A stretch of 64,000 bases of DNA from Pachyseris speciosa (Eukaryota; Cnidaria; Anthozoa; Scleractinia; Pachyseridae). Below the pieces are notes generated by a model that ran no database searches, was not told where the DNA came from, and was given only the letters and a program-made list of their open reading frames with translations. Both the position numbers and the translations under genes were made by a program. Location: the NCBI GenBank assembly GCA_016490735.1, contig JAEMWC010000219.1:22501-86500 (forward strand). The letters are read 5' to 3'. Positions 1 through 13,545 of this stretch are shown in pieces (positions within the stretch are counted from its first letter, which is position 1; each line of letters begins with the position of its first letter).

Positions 1-727
1 ATGCAACAAAATACGCAGTAAACGTTTTTCGAGTAATTTTTCCATTTAAGTACTACAATGAAATTCTAAATAAGACATTCTTTGTTAAAAAAAAAACATG
101 TACACTGAAACGCACACCAAACTATATGATACAGACTGTAAATGCTTCAAATCAAAGTTTGCATGGCTTAGCTTAAACGTATTTTCTCCGAGACCTTCTC
201 TGCTTAAAAATCTACTACAACATGGATCCTTGGGTTATGATTCCTAATCAGCAAAACTTCACAAGACACGATGAGTGATTCAACTTCTCAACCATCTTCT
301 CGGGCTGCCAAATCGAACAAGTTTACGTCACTTTCCACAGCAGTCAAGCATAGTGACATTTATTTTCAGCTTAAATAAACTCATCTTGAAGTTCTTTCTT
401 TACAGAATCGTATATTTTGAACATTTCTTCTAGTTCTCGCCGAACTTACGATATTTTTCTGCAAGATTTAGGAGTATTCAAAGCTGAAATCGCTTTCATC
501 AACATGGCGCTCACTCGCTCGCTCGCTGGCGCCACAAATTTCAACTTGACTTTGACTTTTAACGCGAATTTTGATTGCTTCATGTGTTGTTAGCTGTGCG
601 TTATGATTGGCCAGTAAAAAATAGAATTTTCCAAAGCGTGTATTGCGCAAATATTTTTCAATCAAGAAGTAAACTAAACAAAATTTCCCTTCATTTGTCG
701 AATTATTTTTCAGAAATATTTCATAAA
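1..727. repeat. Interspersed repeat copy, related to 19228-20035
   Basis: This stretch aligns by eye with 19228-20035 over most of its length. Shared stretches include the run around 95-165 (19330-19395), the block around 440-500 (19690-19760) and the GTGTTGT...TGCGTTATGATTGGC stretch around 585-612 (19850-19877). No credible coding region is visible; the short open frames here are not conserved in reading between the two copies. It lies upstream of the first Ig exon in the window and is presumably intronic. Confidence 0.6.
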
Positions 728-943
728 AGCAATAGAGAACTTTTTTCCGTGTTTACATAGCCTCATCTAAACGTTCGCGGGATTGAAAGAATTCTCGAAA
801 GTTATGCAAACCCGAGACGCACTGTCTCGAATTCTCTAGCCCCCCTGCCCCCACCCTCCTCTCCAACCCCCCCTCTCCCACCCCCCACCCCCTCGTGTTT
901 AGATGAGACTATATAAACACGGAAAAAGTTCCGTCTATTGCTT
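728..943. mobile_element. Foldback MITE, copy 1
   Basis: The two ends are inverted copies of each other: AGCAATAGAGAACTTTTTT followed by CCGTGTTTACATAGCCTCAT on the left, and the complement (ATGAGACTATATAAACACGG, then AAAAAGTTCCGTCTATTGCT) on the right. The C-rich centre differs. A second copy is at 5033-5239 and a right-hand half at about 10155-10203. It has no coding capacity. It appears to have been carried along in the exon-block duplications. Confidence 0.75.
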
Positions 944-1523
944 AAATATTCATCATTCACCTTAGCTGTTATGTTGGTTTTTGGCGAATAGAAATAGGAA
1001 TATCATTACAGTAATAACATCCAATAATTGTTGGGCAAAATTTCCTAATATTTATTCCGAAACGACTAGGATTACTGTAGGGACGTAATTCGAGTGGCGT
1101 AATTTTGTTGCTCAGATACAAATGTTAGGGTAAAATTGTAGGGCTTCCTATCTACAATTTGATCGACTTGGCAGGTATAAAATTTAACTATGTCGGGAGG
1201 CTTAATTTAACAATGTCGCGTAGCTTATTTTACTTATGAATACATTTAGGTTAAAAACCAAGCACGCAAACAAACACTCGCAGGCAGCAAAAAAGCATAA
1301 AACGTTCAAAACAGGAGTAGTCAATTCAGGAGAAATGTTCTTAATTTAGACTTAAACAGAGAAATACTGTCAGCATTCTGAATTTCTGAGGTCATTGAAA
1401 ACGTCTTCTCCAGTTCGTCTTGTTGTTGTTTTTCTTTATCTTCTTCGTTGTTGTCGTCGACTTTGTTTCTCGTCGCCTTTGTTTGTCGTCGTCGACTTTG
1501 ATTGTAAGATTTCTCCATTACAG
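944..1523. repeat. Intronic block duplicated at 5240-6008
   Basis: This stretch recurs almost unchanged upstream of exon E5 (5240-6008). In that second copy about 121 bp are further duplicated in tandem (5490-5612 and 5613-5739), starting at the GGGAGGCTTAATTTAAC motif. It ends in a T-rich tract with TTCTTCG/GTCGTC triplets and the CATTACAG splice acceptor of exon E1. No gene is visible in it. Confidence 0.7.
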
Positions 1524-1808
1524 ATCAGCCTGAGTTTACAGCGCAGCCACAGAGTCAGACAGCAACAGAAGGAAGTAAAGTCACATTATCCTGTAACGCC
1601 AGTGGGAATCCAGTACCGACTTTTTCATGGACCAAAGATGGAACAACTGTTAATACGAGTGCCAATCTCAGGATCACTTTATCATCGCAAAACAAGGAGT
1701 TGACTATAAGCAATTTGTCTAAAACAGACAGCGGACAATACCGATGCATTGCAAACAACAATATTCTGTCTGCAGTTACCTCCAATGCTTCTACACTTGA
1801 TGTGCAGT
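1524..1808 (+). CDS. Ig exon E1 (type A, 285 nt)
   Basis: Acceptor CATTACAG, donor GTAAGTAC, phase 1-1. It opens with the QPEFTAQPQSQTATEG segment and keeps Cys in TLSCNASG, Trp in FSWTKDG and Cys in QYRCIANN. The end is of the ILSAVTSNAST type, which adds one codon relative to type B exons and is shared with E3 (as IQPAVTSNAST), E5 and E7. The frame is open throughout. Confidence 0.85.
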
Positions 1809-4800
1809 GTAAGTACGATGTATTACTTTCTTTTTTTACATTTACTATATTCTGAAGATAAGTGGGTGGCTGGGGAATATTTCTTCGTTCCAACATTGTG
1901 CTTATGGCCTATGGTGTTTCGTTAGCAGCAAGGCATAGGAGCTTGTTAAAGGCAAAAAAGACGCACATACGGATGAGTCACAATATCACATATTTTTTGG
2001 GTGGTGAAAGTGTTTATTTTTTTATATATACTGGGTGCTCCGGACCATGTCATATCCACCCTGCTTAGAGGAGCAGCGTCATGGAAAGTTTAATTTCTAT
2101 GACAAAATGGCTGCTGCATCAACGATGCGAAAAGATAAAATTAAATTTTCTAAGGAAACAATGTGCTGAAATTAAGCTGTCCCTTGAATTTCACGTAGCA
2201 GATAGTGGAACAACTTGGAAACGTCGGCCCGACGTGTTTGAGTTCTTATCCGTTTGGTCAGTCTTGGCTACAAGCAGACGAAGATATTGGTGAATAGCTT
2301 CCGTGAGCTAAGATTGCCGTAGTGAAGATTGATCGGCTAGGTTTTTTTGTCTGTGGGAGTTGATGAAACTTTATCATTTGGAGTTTCCAAGTGTTACAAA
2401 AATGGATGACCCTGGCTCTTTAAGGGTATTGAACTTACCTGACATTTTCCTAGTATTTGCAGAGTAGAATGCATGCAATCATGAGTATAAGATTTTTTAT
2501 TTTCTACTTTTGCTCACTACAGATAAACCTGAGTTTACAGCTCAGCCACAAAGTCGGACAGTAAGAGAAGGAAATAACGTCAAATTATACTGTAACGCCA
2601 GTGGGAATCCAGGACCGACTTTTTCATGGACCAAAGATGGAACAACTGTTAATACGAATGCTAATCCCAGGATCACTTTATCATCGCAAAACAAGGAGTT
2701 GACTATAAGCAGTGTGACTAGAACAGACAGCGCACAATACCGATGCATTGCAACAAACGCTCATGGGCGGTTAACTCCAGTGCTGCTACCCTTGATGTGC
2801 AGTGTAAGTACTATGTTATACCATTCTTCCTTTTGTTGTTGTTCCTATATTTATTGTTGTTCTTCTGCTTTTTGCTTTTGTTCTTCTTTCCTCTTGTAGT
2901 TCTTTTTCTTGTTGTTAGTCTTGCTCCTTGTTATTCTTCGTCAAGGTCGTCGTCGTATTTGTCCTTTTCTTGCTTGATTTTCTTGTTTTTTTTTTATAAT
3001 ATAAGATTGTCTAAACGCACCGGTTTGAGGTTTTATGAAAATGGCCTCAACAAAGGTGATAGACTTAGGATTTCCATGAGGTTTCTCCAATATCTAGCTT
3101 CTCCTAAAATGAAAGAAAGCAAAATCAAAATTAGTGCTGGTTTTCCTCCTCGAGTCGTTCATAGCCAAACGTCGAAGAAGAAATCGTCGGTTTCCATTGC
3201 ACTGTGAAAATCCTTGAAGAAATGAACACTCTTGATAATACTCAAAAATTAGCAATACGACATTCTGACATCAAGGATTTCTTTTCAACACAATAAGTTA
3301 GATTTTTGTCCTTATTACAGATCAGCCTGAGTTTACAGCTGAGCCACAGAGTCAGACGGCAACAGAAGGAAGTAAAGTCACATTATCCTGTAACGCCAGT
3401 GGAAATCCACGACCGACTTTTTCATGGACCAAAGATGGAACAACTGTAAATACGAACGCCAATCCCAGGATCACCTTATCATCGCAAAACAAGGAGTTGA
3501 CTATAAGCAATGTGAATAGAACAGACAGCGGACAATACCGATGCATTGCAAACAACAATATTCAGCCTGCAGTTACCTCCAATGCTTCTACACTTGATGT
3601 GCAGTGTAAGTACATATGGCGCGTTTTTAGTGTCAAAATTCAAAGGCAAAAAAGACGCACATAGATGGGTCACATAAACAAATATTTTTTGGGCATAGGA
3701 GTAGAGTGGTGAAAGTATTTATTTATTTATTTATTTTAATTTATTTTTTTATATACTGGGTGCTGCAGACCATGTCATATCCACCCTGCTTAGAGGAGCA
3801 GCGTCATGGAAAGTTTAATTTCTATGACAAAATGGCTGCTGCATCAACGATGCGAAAAGATAAAATTAAATTTTCTAAGGAAACAATGTGCTGAAATTAA
3901 GCTGTCCCTCGAATTTCACGTAACAGATAGTGGAACAACTTGGAAACGTCGGCCCGACGTGTTTGAGTTCTTATCCGTTTGGTCAGTCTTGGCTACAAGC
4001 AGACAAAGATATTGGTGAATAGCTTCCGTGTGCTAAGATTGCCGTAGTGAAGATTGATCGGCTAGGTTATTTTGTCTGTGGGAGTTGATGAAACTTTATC
4101 ATTTGGAATTTCAAAGTGTTACAAAAATGGATGACCCTGGCTCTTTAACGTACCTGACATTTTCCTAGTATTTGCAGAGTAGAATGCATGCAATCTTGAG
4201 TATAAGATTTTTTATTTTCTACTTTTGCTCATTACAGATAAACCTGAGTTTACAGCTCAGCCACAAAGGCGGACAGTAAGAGAAGGAAATAACGTCAAAT
4301 TATACTGTAACGCCAGTGGGAATCCAGGACCGACTTTTTCATGGACCAAAGATGGAACAACTGTTAATACGAATGCTAATCCCAGGATCACTTTATCATC
4401 GCAAAACAAGGAGTTGACTATAAGCAGTGTGACTAGAACAGACAGCGCACAATACCGATGCATTGCAACAAACGCTCATGGGGCGGTTAACTCCAGTGCT
4501 GCTACCCTTGATGTGCAGTGTAAGTACAATGTTATACCATTCTTCCTTTTGTTGTTGTTCCTATATTTATTGTTGTTCTTCTGCTTTTTGCTTTTGTTCT
4601 TCTTTCCTCTTGTAGTTCTTTTTCTTGTTGTTAGTCTTGCTCCTTGTTATTCTTCGTCAAGGTCGTCGTCGTATTTGTCCTTTTCTTGCTTGATTTTCTT
4701 GTTTTTTTTTTATAATATAAGATTGTCTAAACGCACCGGTTTGAGGTTTTATGAAAATGGCCTCAACAAAGGTGATAGACTTAGGATTTCCATGAGGTTT

Positions 4801-7800
4801 CTCCAATATCTAGCTTCTCCTAAAATGAAAGAAAGCAAAATCAAAATTAGTGCTGGTTTTCCTCCTCGAGGCGTTCATAGCCAAACGTCGCAGAAGAAAT
4901 CGTCGGTTTCCATTGCACTGTGAAAATCCTTGAAGAAATGAACACTCTTGATAATACCCAAAAATTAGCAATACGACATTCTGACATCAAGGATTTCTTT
5001 TCAACACAATAAGTTAGATTTTTGTCTTAATCAGCAATAGAGAACTTTTTTCCGTGTTTACATAGCCTCATCTAAACGTTCGCGGGATTGAAAGAATTCT
5101 CGAAAGTTGTGCAAACCCGAGACGCACTTTCTCGAATTCTCTAGCCCCCTGCCCCCACCCTCCCTCTCCAACCCCCCCTCTCCACCCCCTCGTGTTTAGA
5201 TGAGACTATATAAACACGGAAAAAGTTCCGTCTATTGCTTAAATATTCATCATTCCCCTTAGCTGTTATGTTGGTTTTTGGCGAATAGAAATAGGAATAT
5301 CATTACAGTAATAACATCCAATAATTGTTGGGCAAAATTTCCTAATATTTATTCCGAAACGACTAGGATTACTGTAGGGACGTAATTCGAGTGGCGTAAT
5401 TTTGTTGCTCAGATACAAATGTTAGGGTAAAATTGTAGGGCTTCCTATCTACAATTTGATCGACTTGGCAGGTATAAAATTTAACTATGTCGGGAGGCTT
5501 AATTTAACAATGTCGCGTAGCTTATTTTACTTATGAATACATTTAGGTTAAAAACCAAGCACGCAAACAAACACTCGCAGGCAGCAAAAAAGCATAAAAC
5601 GTTCAAAACAGGAGTCGGGAGGCTTAATTTAACAATGTCGCGTAGCTTATTTTACTTATGAATACATTTAGGTTAAAAAGCAAGCACACAAACAAACACT
5701 CACAGGCAGCAAAAAAGCATAAAACGTCCAAAACAGGAGTAGTCAATTCAGGAGAAATGTTCTTAATTTAGACTTAAACAGAGAAATATGTCAGCATTCT
5801 GAATTTCTGAGGTCATTGAAAACGTCTTGCAAACTGTCTGGTATTTATTCTACAAGGAAATAAGTAAAAATCTAGTTCTGTTACTTGTTGTTCTCCAGTT
5901 CGTCTTGTTGTTGTTTTTCTTCATCTTCTTCGTTGTCGTCGTCGACTTTGTCTCTCGTCGCCTTTCTTTGTCGTCGTGGACTTTGATTGTAAGATTTCTC
6001 CATTACAGATCAGCCTGAGTTTACAGTTCAGCCACTACACCAGACCGTAACAGAAGGAAGTAACGTCACATTATCCTGTAACGCCAGTGGAAATCCACGA
6101 CCGACTTTTTCATGGACCAAAGATGGAACAACTGTTAATACGACTACCAATCCCAGGATCACTTTATCATCGCAAAACAAGGAGTTGACTATAAACAATG
6201 TGTCTAAAAAAGACAGCGGACAGTACCGATGCATTGCAAACAACAGTATTCTGTCTGCAGTTACCTCCAATGCTTCTACACTTGATGTGCAGTGTAAGTA
6301 CGATAAATATTTTCTTTTTTTACATTTACTATATTCTGAAGATAAGTGGGTGGCTGGTGAATATTTCTTAGCTCTTACATTTTGCTTATGGCCTGTGGTG
6401 TTTCGTAAGCTGCAAGGTATAGCAGCTTGTTCAAAGGCAAAAAAGACGCACATAGATGGGTCACATTAACACATATGTTTTGGGCATAGGCGTAGAGTGG
6501 TGAAAGTATTTATTTATTTATTGATATATATATATATATATATTTATTTATTTATAATTTTTTTTTTATTTTTTATTTTTTATACTGGGTGCTCCAGACC
6601 ATGTCATATCCACCCTGTCTAGAGGAGCAGCGTCATGGAAAGTTTAATTTCTATGACAAAATGGCTGCTGGATCAACGATGCGAAAACATAAAATTAAAT
6701 TTTCTAAGGAAACAATGTGCTGAAATTAAGCTGTCCCTTGAATTTCACGTAACAGATAGTGGAACAACTTGGAAACGTCGGCCCAACATGTTTGAGTTCT
6801 TATCCGTTTGGTCAGTCTTGGCTACAAGCAGACAAAGATATTGGTGAATAGCTTCCGTGTGCTAAGATTGCCGTTGTGAAGATTGATCGGCTAGGTTATT
6901 TTGTCTGTGGCAGTCGATGAAACTTTATCATTTGGAATTTCAAAGTGTTACAAAAATGGATGACTCTGGCTCCTTAAGTGTATTGAACTTACCTGACATT
7001 TTCTCAGTATTTGCAGAGTAGAATGCATGCAATCATGAGTATTAGATTTTTTATTTTCTACTTTTGCTCATTACAGATAAACCTGAGTTTACACATCAGC
7101 CACAAAGTCGGACAGTAATAGAAGGAAATAACGTCAAGTTATACTGTAACGCCAGTGGAAATCCACGACCGACTTTTTCATGGACCAAAGATGGAACAAC
7201 TGTTAATACGAATGCCAATCCCAGGATCACTTTAGCATCGCAAAACAAGGAGTTGACTATAACCAATGTTGATAGAACAGACAGCGCACAATACCGATGC
7301 ACTGCAACAAACGCTCATGGGGCGGTTAACTCCAGTGCTGTTACCCTTGATGTGCAGTGTAAGTAATATGTTATACCATTCTTCCTTTTGTTGTTGTTCC
7401 TATATTTATTGTTGTTCTTCTGCTTTTTGTCTTTGTTCTTCTTTCCTCTTGTAGTTCTTTTCCTTGTTGTTATTCTTGCTCCTTGTTATTCTTCGTCAAC
7501 GTCGTCGTCGCAGTTCTCCTTTTGTATCTGTTTTTTTCTTTTTTTGTTAGCATGATGAGATTGTCTAAACGCACCTGTTTTAGCTTCTATGAAAATGGCG
7601 TTAGTAAAGGTGGCAGATTTAGAATTTCCATGCCGTTTCTACAACATCTAATTTCTCCTAAAGTAGAAGAAAGTAAACTCAAAATTATTGCTGGTTTTCT
7701 TCTTCTAGCTAAAGTGAGTCGTTAATAACCAAACATCGTAGAGGAAATCGTCCCTTTCCATTGTACTGTGGAAATCCATGAAGAAATGAAAACTCTTGGT

Positions 7801-10800
7801 GATACCTAAAAATTACCAATGACACATTCTTACATGAAGGTTTTTTTTAATACAATAAGTTAGTTTTTTGTCCTTATTACAGATCAGCCTGAGTTTACAG
7901 TTCAGCCACTACACCAGACCGTAACAGAAGGAAGTAACGTCACATTATCCTGTAACGCCAGTGGAAATCCACGACCGACTTTTTCATGGACCAAAGATGG
8001 AACAACTGTTAATACGACTACCAATCCCAGGATCACTTTATCATCGCAAAACAAGGAGTTGACTATAAACAATGTGTCTAAAAAAGACAGCGGACAGTAC
8101 CGATGCATTGCAAACAACAGTATTCTGTCTGCAGTTACCTCCAATTCTTCTACACTTGATGTGCAGTGTAAGTACGATAAATATTTTCTTTTTTTACATT
8201 TACTATATTCTGAAGATAAGTGGGTGGCTGGTGAATATTTCTTAGCTCTTACATTTTGCTTATGGCCTGTGGTGTTTCGTAAGCTGCAAGGTATAGCAGC
8301 TTGTTCAAAGGCAAAAAAGACGCACATAGATGGGTCACATTAACACATATGTTTTGGGCATAGGCGTAGAGTGGTGAAAGTATTTATTTATTTATTGATA
8401 TATATATATATATATATATTTATTTATTTATAATTTTTTATTTATTTTTTTTTTTTTATACTGGGTGCTCCAGACCATGTCATATCCACCCTGTCTAGAG
8501 GAGCAGCGTCATGGAAAGTTTAATTTCTATGACAAAATGGCTGCTGGATCAACGATGCGAAAACATAAAATTAAATTTTCTAAGGAAACAATGTGCTGAA
8601 ATTAAGCTGTCCCTTGAATTTCACGTAACAGATAGTGGAACAACTTGGAAACGTCGGCCCAACATGTTTGAGTTCTTATCCGTTTGGTCAGTCTTGGCTA
8701 CAAGCAGACAAAGATATTGGTGAATAGCTTCCGTGTGCTAAGATTGCCGTTGTGAAGATTGATCGGCTAGGTTATTTTGTCTGTGGCAGTCGATGAAACT
8801 TTATCATTTGGAATTTCAAAGTGTTACAAAAATGGATGACTCTGGCTCCTTAAGTGTATTGAACTTACCTGACATTTTCTCAGTATTTGCAGAGTAGAAT
8901 GCATGCAATCATGAGTATTAGATTTTTTTATTTTCTACTTTTGCTCATTACAGATAAACCTGAGTTTACACATCAGCCACAAAGTCGGACAGTAATAGAA
9001 GGAAATAACGTCAAGTTATACTGTAACGCCAGTGGAAATCCACGACCGACTTTTTCATGGACCAAAGATGGAACAACTGTTAATACGAATGCCAATCCCA
9101 GGATCACTTTAGCATCGCAAAACAAGGAGTTGACTATAACCAATGTTGATAGAACAGACAGCGCACAATACCGATGCACTGCAACAAACGCTCATGGGGC
9201 GGTTAACTCCAGTGCTGTTACCCTTGATGTGCAGTGTAAGTAATATGTTATACCATTCTTCCTTTTGTTGTTGTTCCTATATTTATTGTTGTTCTTCTGC
9301 TTTTTGTCTTTGTTCTTCTTTCCTCTTGTAGTTCTTTTCCTTGTTGTTATTCTTGCTCCTTGTTATTCTTCGTCAACGTCGTCGTCGCAGTTCTCCTTTT
9401 GTATCTGTTTTTTTCTTTTTTTGTTAGCATGACGAGATTGTCTAAACGCACCTGTTTTAGCTTCTATGAAAATGGCGTTAGTAAAGGTGGCAGATTTAGA
9501 ATTTCCATGACGTTTTTGCTACATCAAATTTCTCCTAAAGTGGAAGAAAGTAAAATCAAAATTAGTGCTGGTTTTCTTCTTCTGGCTAAAGTGAGTCGTT
9601 AATAACCAAACATCGTAGAGGAAATCGTCGCTTTCCATTGTACTGTGGAAATCCATGAAGAAATGAAACCTCTTGGTGATACCTAAAAATTACCAATGAT
9701 TCGTTCTTACATGAAGGATTTTTTTTTAATACAATAAGTTAGTTTTTTGTCTTTGTTACAGATCAGCCTGAGTTTACAGCTCAGCCAAAAAATGAGACAG
9801 TAATTGAAGGAAACAACGTCACATTATCCTGTAACGCCAGTGGGAATCCAGGACCGACTTTTTCATGGACCAAAGATGGGACAACTGTTAATACGAACGC
9901 CAATCCCAGGATCACTTTATCATCGCAAAACAAGGAGATGACTATCGACAATGTGAGTAGAACAGACAGTGGACAATACCGATGCATTGCCAACAACACT
10001 CAAGGAGCGGTTAACTCCAGTGCTGCTACCCTTGATGTTAAGTGTAAGTACAATGTTATACCATTCTTATTTCTCTTGATGTTGTTGTTGTTGTTCTCTT
10101 TTTCTTCGACTGCGTCGACTTGCATATTAACTGTCTCGAATTCTCCAACCCCCCTCGTGTTTATATGAGGCTATGTAAACACGGAAAAAGTCCTCTATTG
10201 CTTAATTATTACAGATCAGCCTGAGTTTACAGTTCAGCCACGGAATCAGACAGTGAGAGAAGGAAATAACGTCACATTACCCTGTAACGCCAGTGGAAAT
10301 CCAGAACCGACTTTTTCATGGACCAAAGATGGAACAACTGTTAATACGACTACCAATCCCAGGATCACTTTATCATCACAAAACAAGGAGTTGACTATAA
10401 GCAATGTGAATAGAAGTGACAGCGGACAATACCGATGCATTGCAAATAATACTCGTGGAACGGTTAACTCCAGTGCTGCTACCCTTGATGTGCAGTGTGA
10501 GTAATATGTTACACCATTCTTCCTTTTGGTGTTGTTCCTATACTTACTGTTGTTCTTCTGCTTTTTGTCTTTGTTCTTTTTCTTGTTGTTATTCTTGTTC
10601 CTTGCTATTCTTCGTCAACGTCGTCGCCGTATTTCTCCTTTTGTTGCTTGATTTTCCTTTTTTTGTTAAAGATAAGATTGTCTAAACGCACCGCTTTGGC
10701 TTTTATGAAAATGGCGTTGACAAAGGTGGTAGACTTAGAATTTCCATGAGGTTTCTCCAATATCTAACTTCTCCTAAAGTGCAAGAAAGCAAAATCAAAA

Positions 10801-13444
10801 TTAGTACTGGTTTTCTTCCTCTTGGTAAAGTGAGTCGTTCATAGCTAAACGTCACAGAAGAAATCGTTGGTTACCATTGTACTGTGAAAATCCTTGAACA
10901 AATGAAAACTCTTGATGATACCCAAAAATTAGCAATAAGACATTTCTGACATCAAGGATTTCTTATGAATACAATAAGTTAGATATTTTTCCTTATTACA
11001 GATCAGCCTGAGTTTACAGCTCAGCCACAAAGTCAGACAGTAACTGAAGGAAGCAACGTCATATTATCCTGTAACGCCAGTGGGAATCCAGAACCGACTT
11101 TTTCATGGACCAAAGATGGGACAACTGTTAATACGAACGTCAATCCCAGGATCACTTTATCGTCGCAAAACAAGGAGTTGACTATAAGCGATGTTGGTAG
11201 AACAGACAGCGGACAATACCGATGCATTGCAAATAATACTCGTGGAACGGTTAACTCCAGTGCTGCTACCCTTGATGTGCAGTGTGAGTAATATGTTACA
11301 CCATTCTTCCTTTTGGTGTTGTTCCTATACTTACTGTTGTTCTTCTGCTTTTTGTCTTTGTTCTTTTTCTTGTTGTTATTCTTGTTCCTTGTTATTCTTC
11401 GTCAACGTCGTCGCCGTATTTCTCCTTTTGTTGCTTGATTTTCCTTTTTTTGTTTTTGTTTTGTGGGTTTTCTGTTTTCTTTCATTTTTATCGAGATACG
11501 AGTGGCTAAACGTACCTGTTTTAGCTTCCATAAAAATGGCGTTAGTAAAGGTAGCAGACTAAAGACGAAGACGAAGTGAAATCAAAACTAGTACTGTTTT
11601 TCTTCCTCTTGCTAAAGTAAGGCGTTTATAACCAAACCTCGCAGAACAAATCGTCGGTTTCCATTGCACTTTGAAAGTCCTTGAAGAAATGAATGTTCTT
11701 GATGATACCCAAAACTTGCAATGAGATATTTGTGTAATGGAGGATTTTTTTTTGTATAAAATGAGTAAAATATTTTTCCTTATTTCAGATCAGCCTGGGT
11801 TTCCAGTTAAGCCACAAAGCCAGGCCGTAAGTGAAGGAAATAGTGTCACATTATACTGTAACGCCAGTGGAAATCCAGGACCGACTTTTTCATGGACCAA
11901 AGATGGAACAACTGTTAATACGAATGCCAATCCCAGGATCATTTTATCATCTCAAAACAACGAGTTAACTATAAGGAATGTGACTAGAACAGACAGTGGA
12001 CAATACCGATGCATTGCAAACAACACTCTGGGGACGGTTAACTCCAGTGCTGTTACCCTTGATGTGCAGTGTAAGTACAATGTGATACCATTCTTCTTCT
12101 TTTTGTTGTTGTTGGTGTTGTTGTTGTTCTTTTTCTTCTTTCCTCGTCTTGGTCTTATTCTTCTTATTATTGTTTTTTATTCTTCTTCGTCGCCGTCGCC
12201 GTCGCATTTCTCCCTTTGCTGTTTGAGTTTTTTTCTTTTGTTTTTTCTCGAGGTAAGAGTCACTCAACGTACCTGTTTTAGCTTGCGTGAAAACTGCTTT
12301 AGTAGAGGTGGCAGACTCCAATATCTAGTTTCAGCGAAAGTAGAGCAAAGTAAAATCAAAATTCGTGTTGGTTTTCTTCCTCGTGTTAAAGTGAGTCGTT
12401 AAGAGCTAAACCTCGGAGAACAAATCGTCGGTTTCCACTGTACTGTGAAAATCCTTGAAGAAATGAAATCTCTTGATGATACACAAAATTTGGAATGAGA
12501 CGGTTATGACTCAAGGATTTTTTTTAATAAAATGAGTTAGATTTTTTTGCTTATTACAGATCAGCCTGAGTTTACAGCTCAGCCACAAAGTGTGACAGTA
12601 ATTGAAGGAAGCAAGGTCACATTATCTATTAACGCCAGTGGAAATCCAGGACCTACTTTTTCATGGACCAAAGATGGGACAACTGTTAATACGAACGCCA
12701 ATCCCAGGATCACTTTATCATCGCAAAACAAGGTGTTGACTATAATCAGTGTGCATAGAACTGACAGCGGACAATACCGATGCATTGCAAACAACACTCA
12801 GGGGACGGTTAACTCCAGTGCTGCTACCCTGCAGAGTAAGTAATATGTTATATCATTCTTCTTCTTTTTGTTGGTGTTGTTGTTGTTGTTCTTTTCTTCT
12901 TTCCTCGTCTTGGTTTATTCTTCTTATGGAACAACTGTTAATGCGAATGCCAATCTCCGGGTCACTTTATCATCACAAAACAAGGAGTTGACTATAAGTA
13001 ATGTGAGTAGAACAGACAGCGGAGAATACCGATGTATTGCAAACAACAGTATTCGGTCTGCAGTTACCTCCAATGCTTCTACACTTGATGTGAAATGTAA
13101 GTAAGCTAACCATGTTATGGCTACTTTTCCGTATGCATTGAAGACAAGGGGGACTTGGTGAATTATTCTTTGAAACTTTCTTTCTATTCGGCGGCCTTTA
13201 CAAATCTCTTGCTTTTCTGTGCTTTCAACAGTTGATCCCTCCAAACAAGACAAACCAACCGGACGAACAGAGACGAACAAAGCTGCTATCTATGGGCCAG
13301 TGATTGGAGTCCTAGCAGTACTGTTAATTTTAGTTGTGGTATGCTGCGCAATAAAACGGAGAAGAAAACAGAGAAGTAAGCTAAAAGAAAAATAATTCAT
13401 TTCTAGTGTTTCTATAAGACATGACCTAAGTTGGCAGTAATGCT

Positions 13445-13476
<32 letters not shown>

Positions 13477-13512
13477 TGTATGTATGTATGTATGTATGTA
13501 TGTATGTATGTA

Positions 13513-13545
<33 letters not shown>

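Larger units (their letters stand above)
6009..9760. repeat. Two-copy 1.87-kb tandem duplication (E5-E6 and E7-E8)
   Basis: 6009-7858 and 7883-9735 match over exons and introns, with offsets of 1874 bp for E5/E7 and 1877 bp for E6/E8. Visible differences are few: lengths of the TA and T runs, one residue in the type A exon, and scattered changes after 9490. Confidence 0.85.

Noticed and set aside
2081..8723. Four intact 70-codon frames (MESLISMTKWLL...) in the Ig introns
   Set aside because: The intactness is explained by recent duplication; flanking splice sites are absent and the segment lies inside introns.
1555..12321. Open frames of 64-141 codons on the minus strand through the Ig exons
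   Set aside because: They are antisense shadows: the same frame recurs because the exons are repeats, and none carries a recognisable domain.
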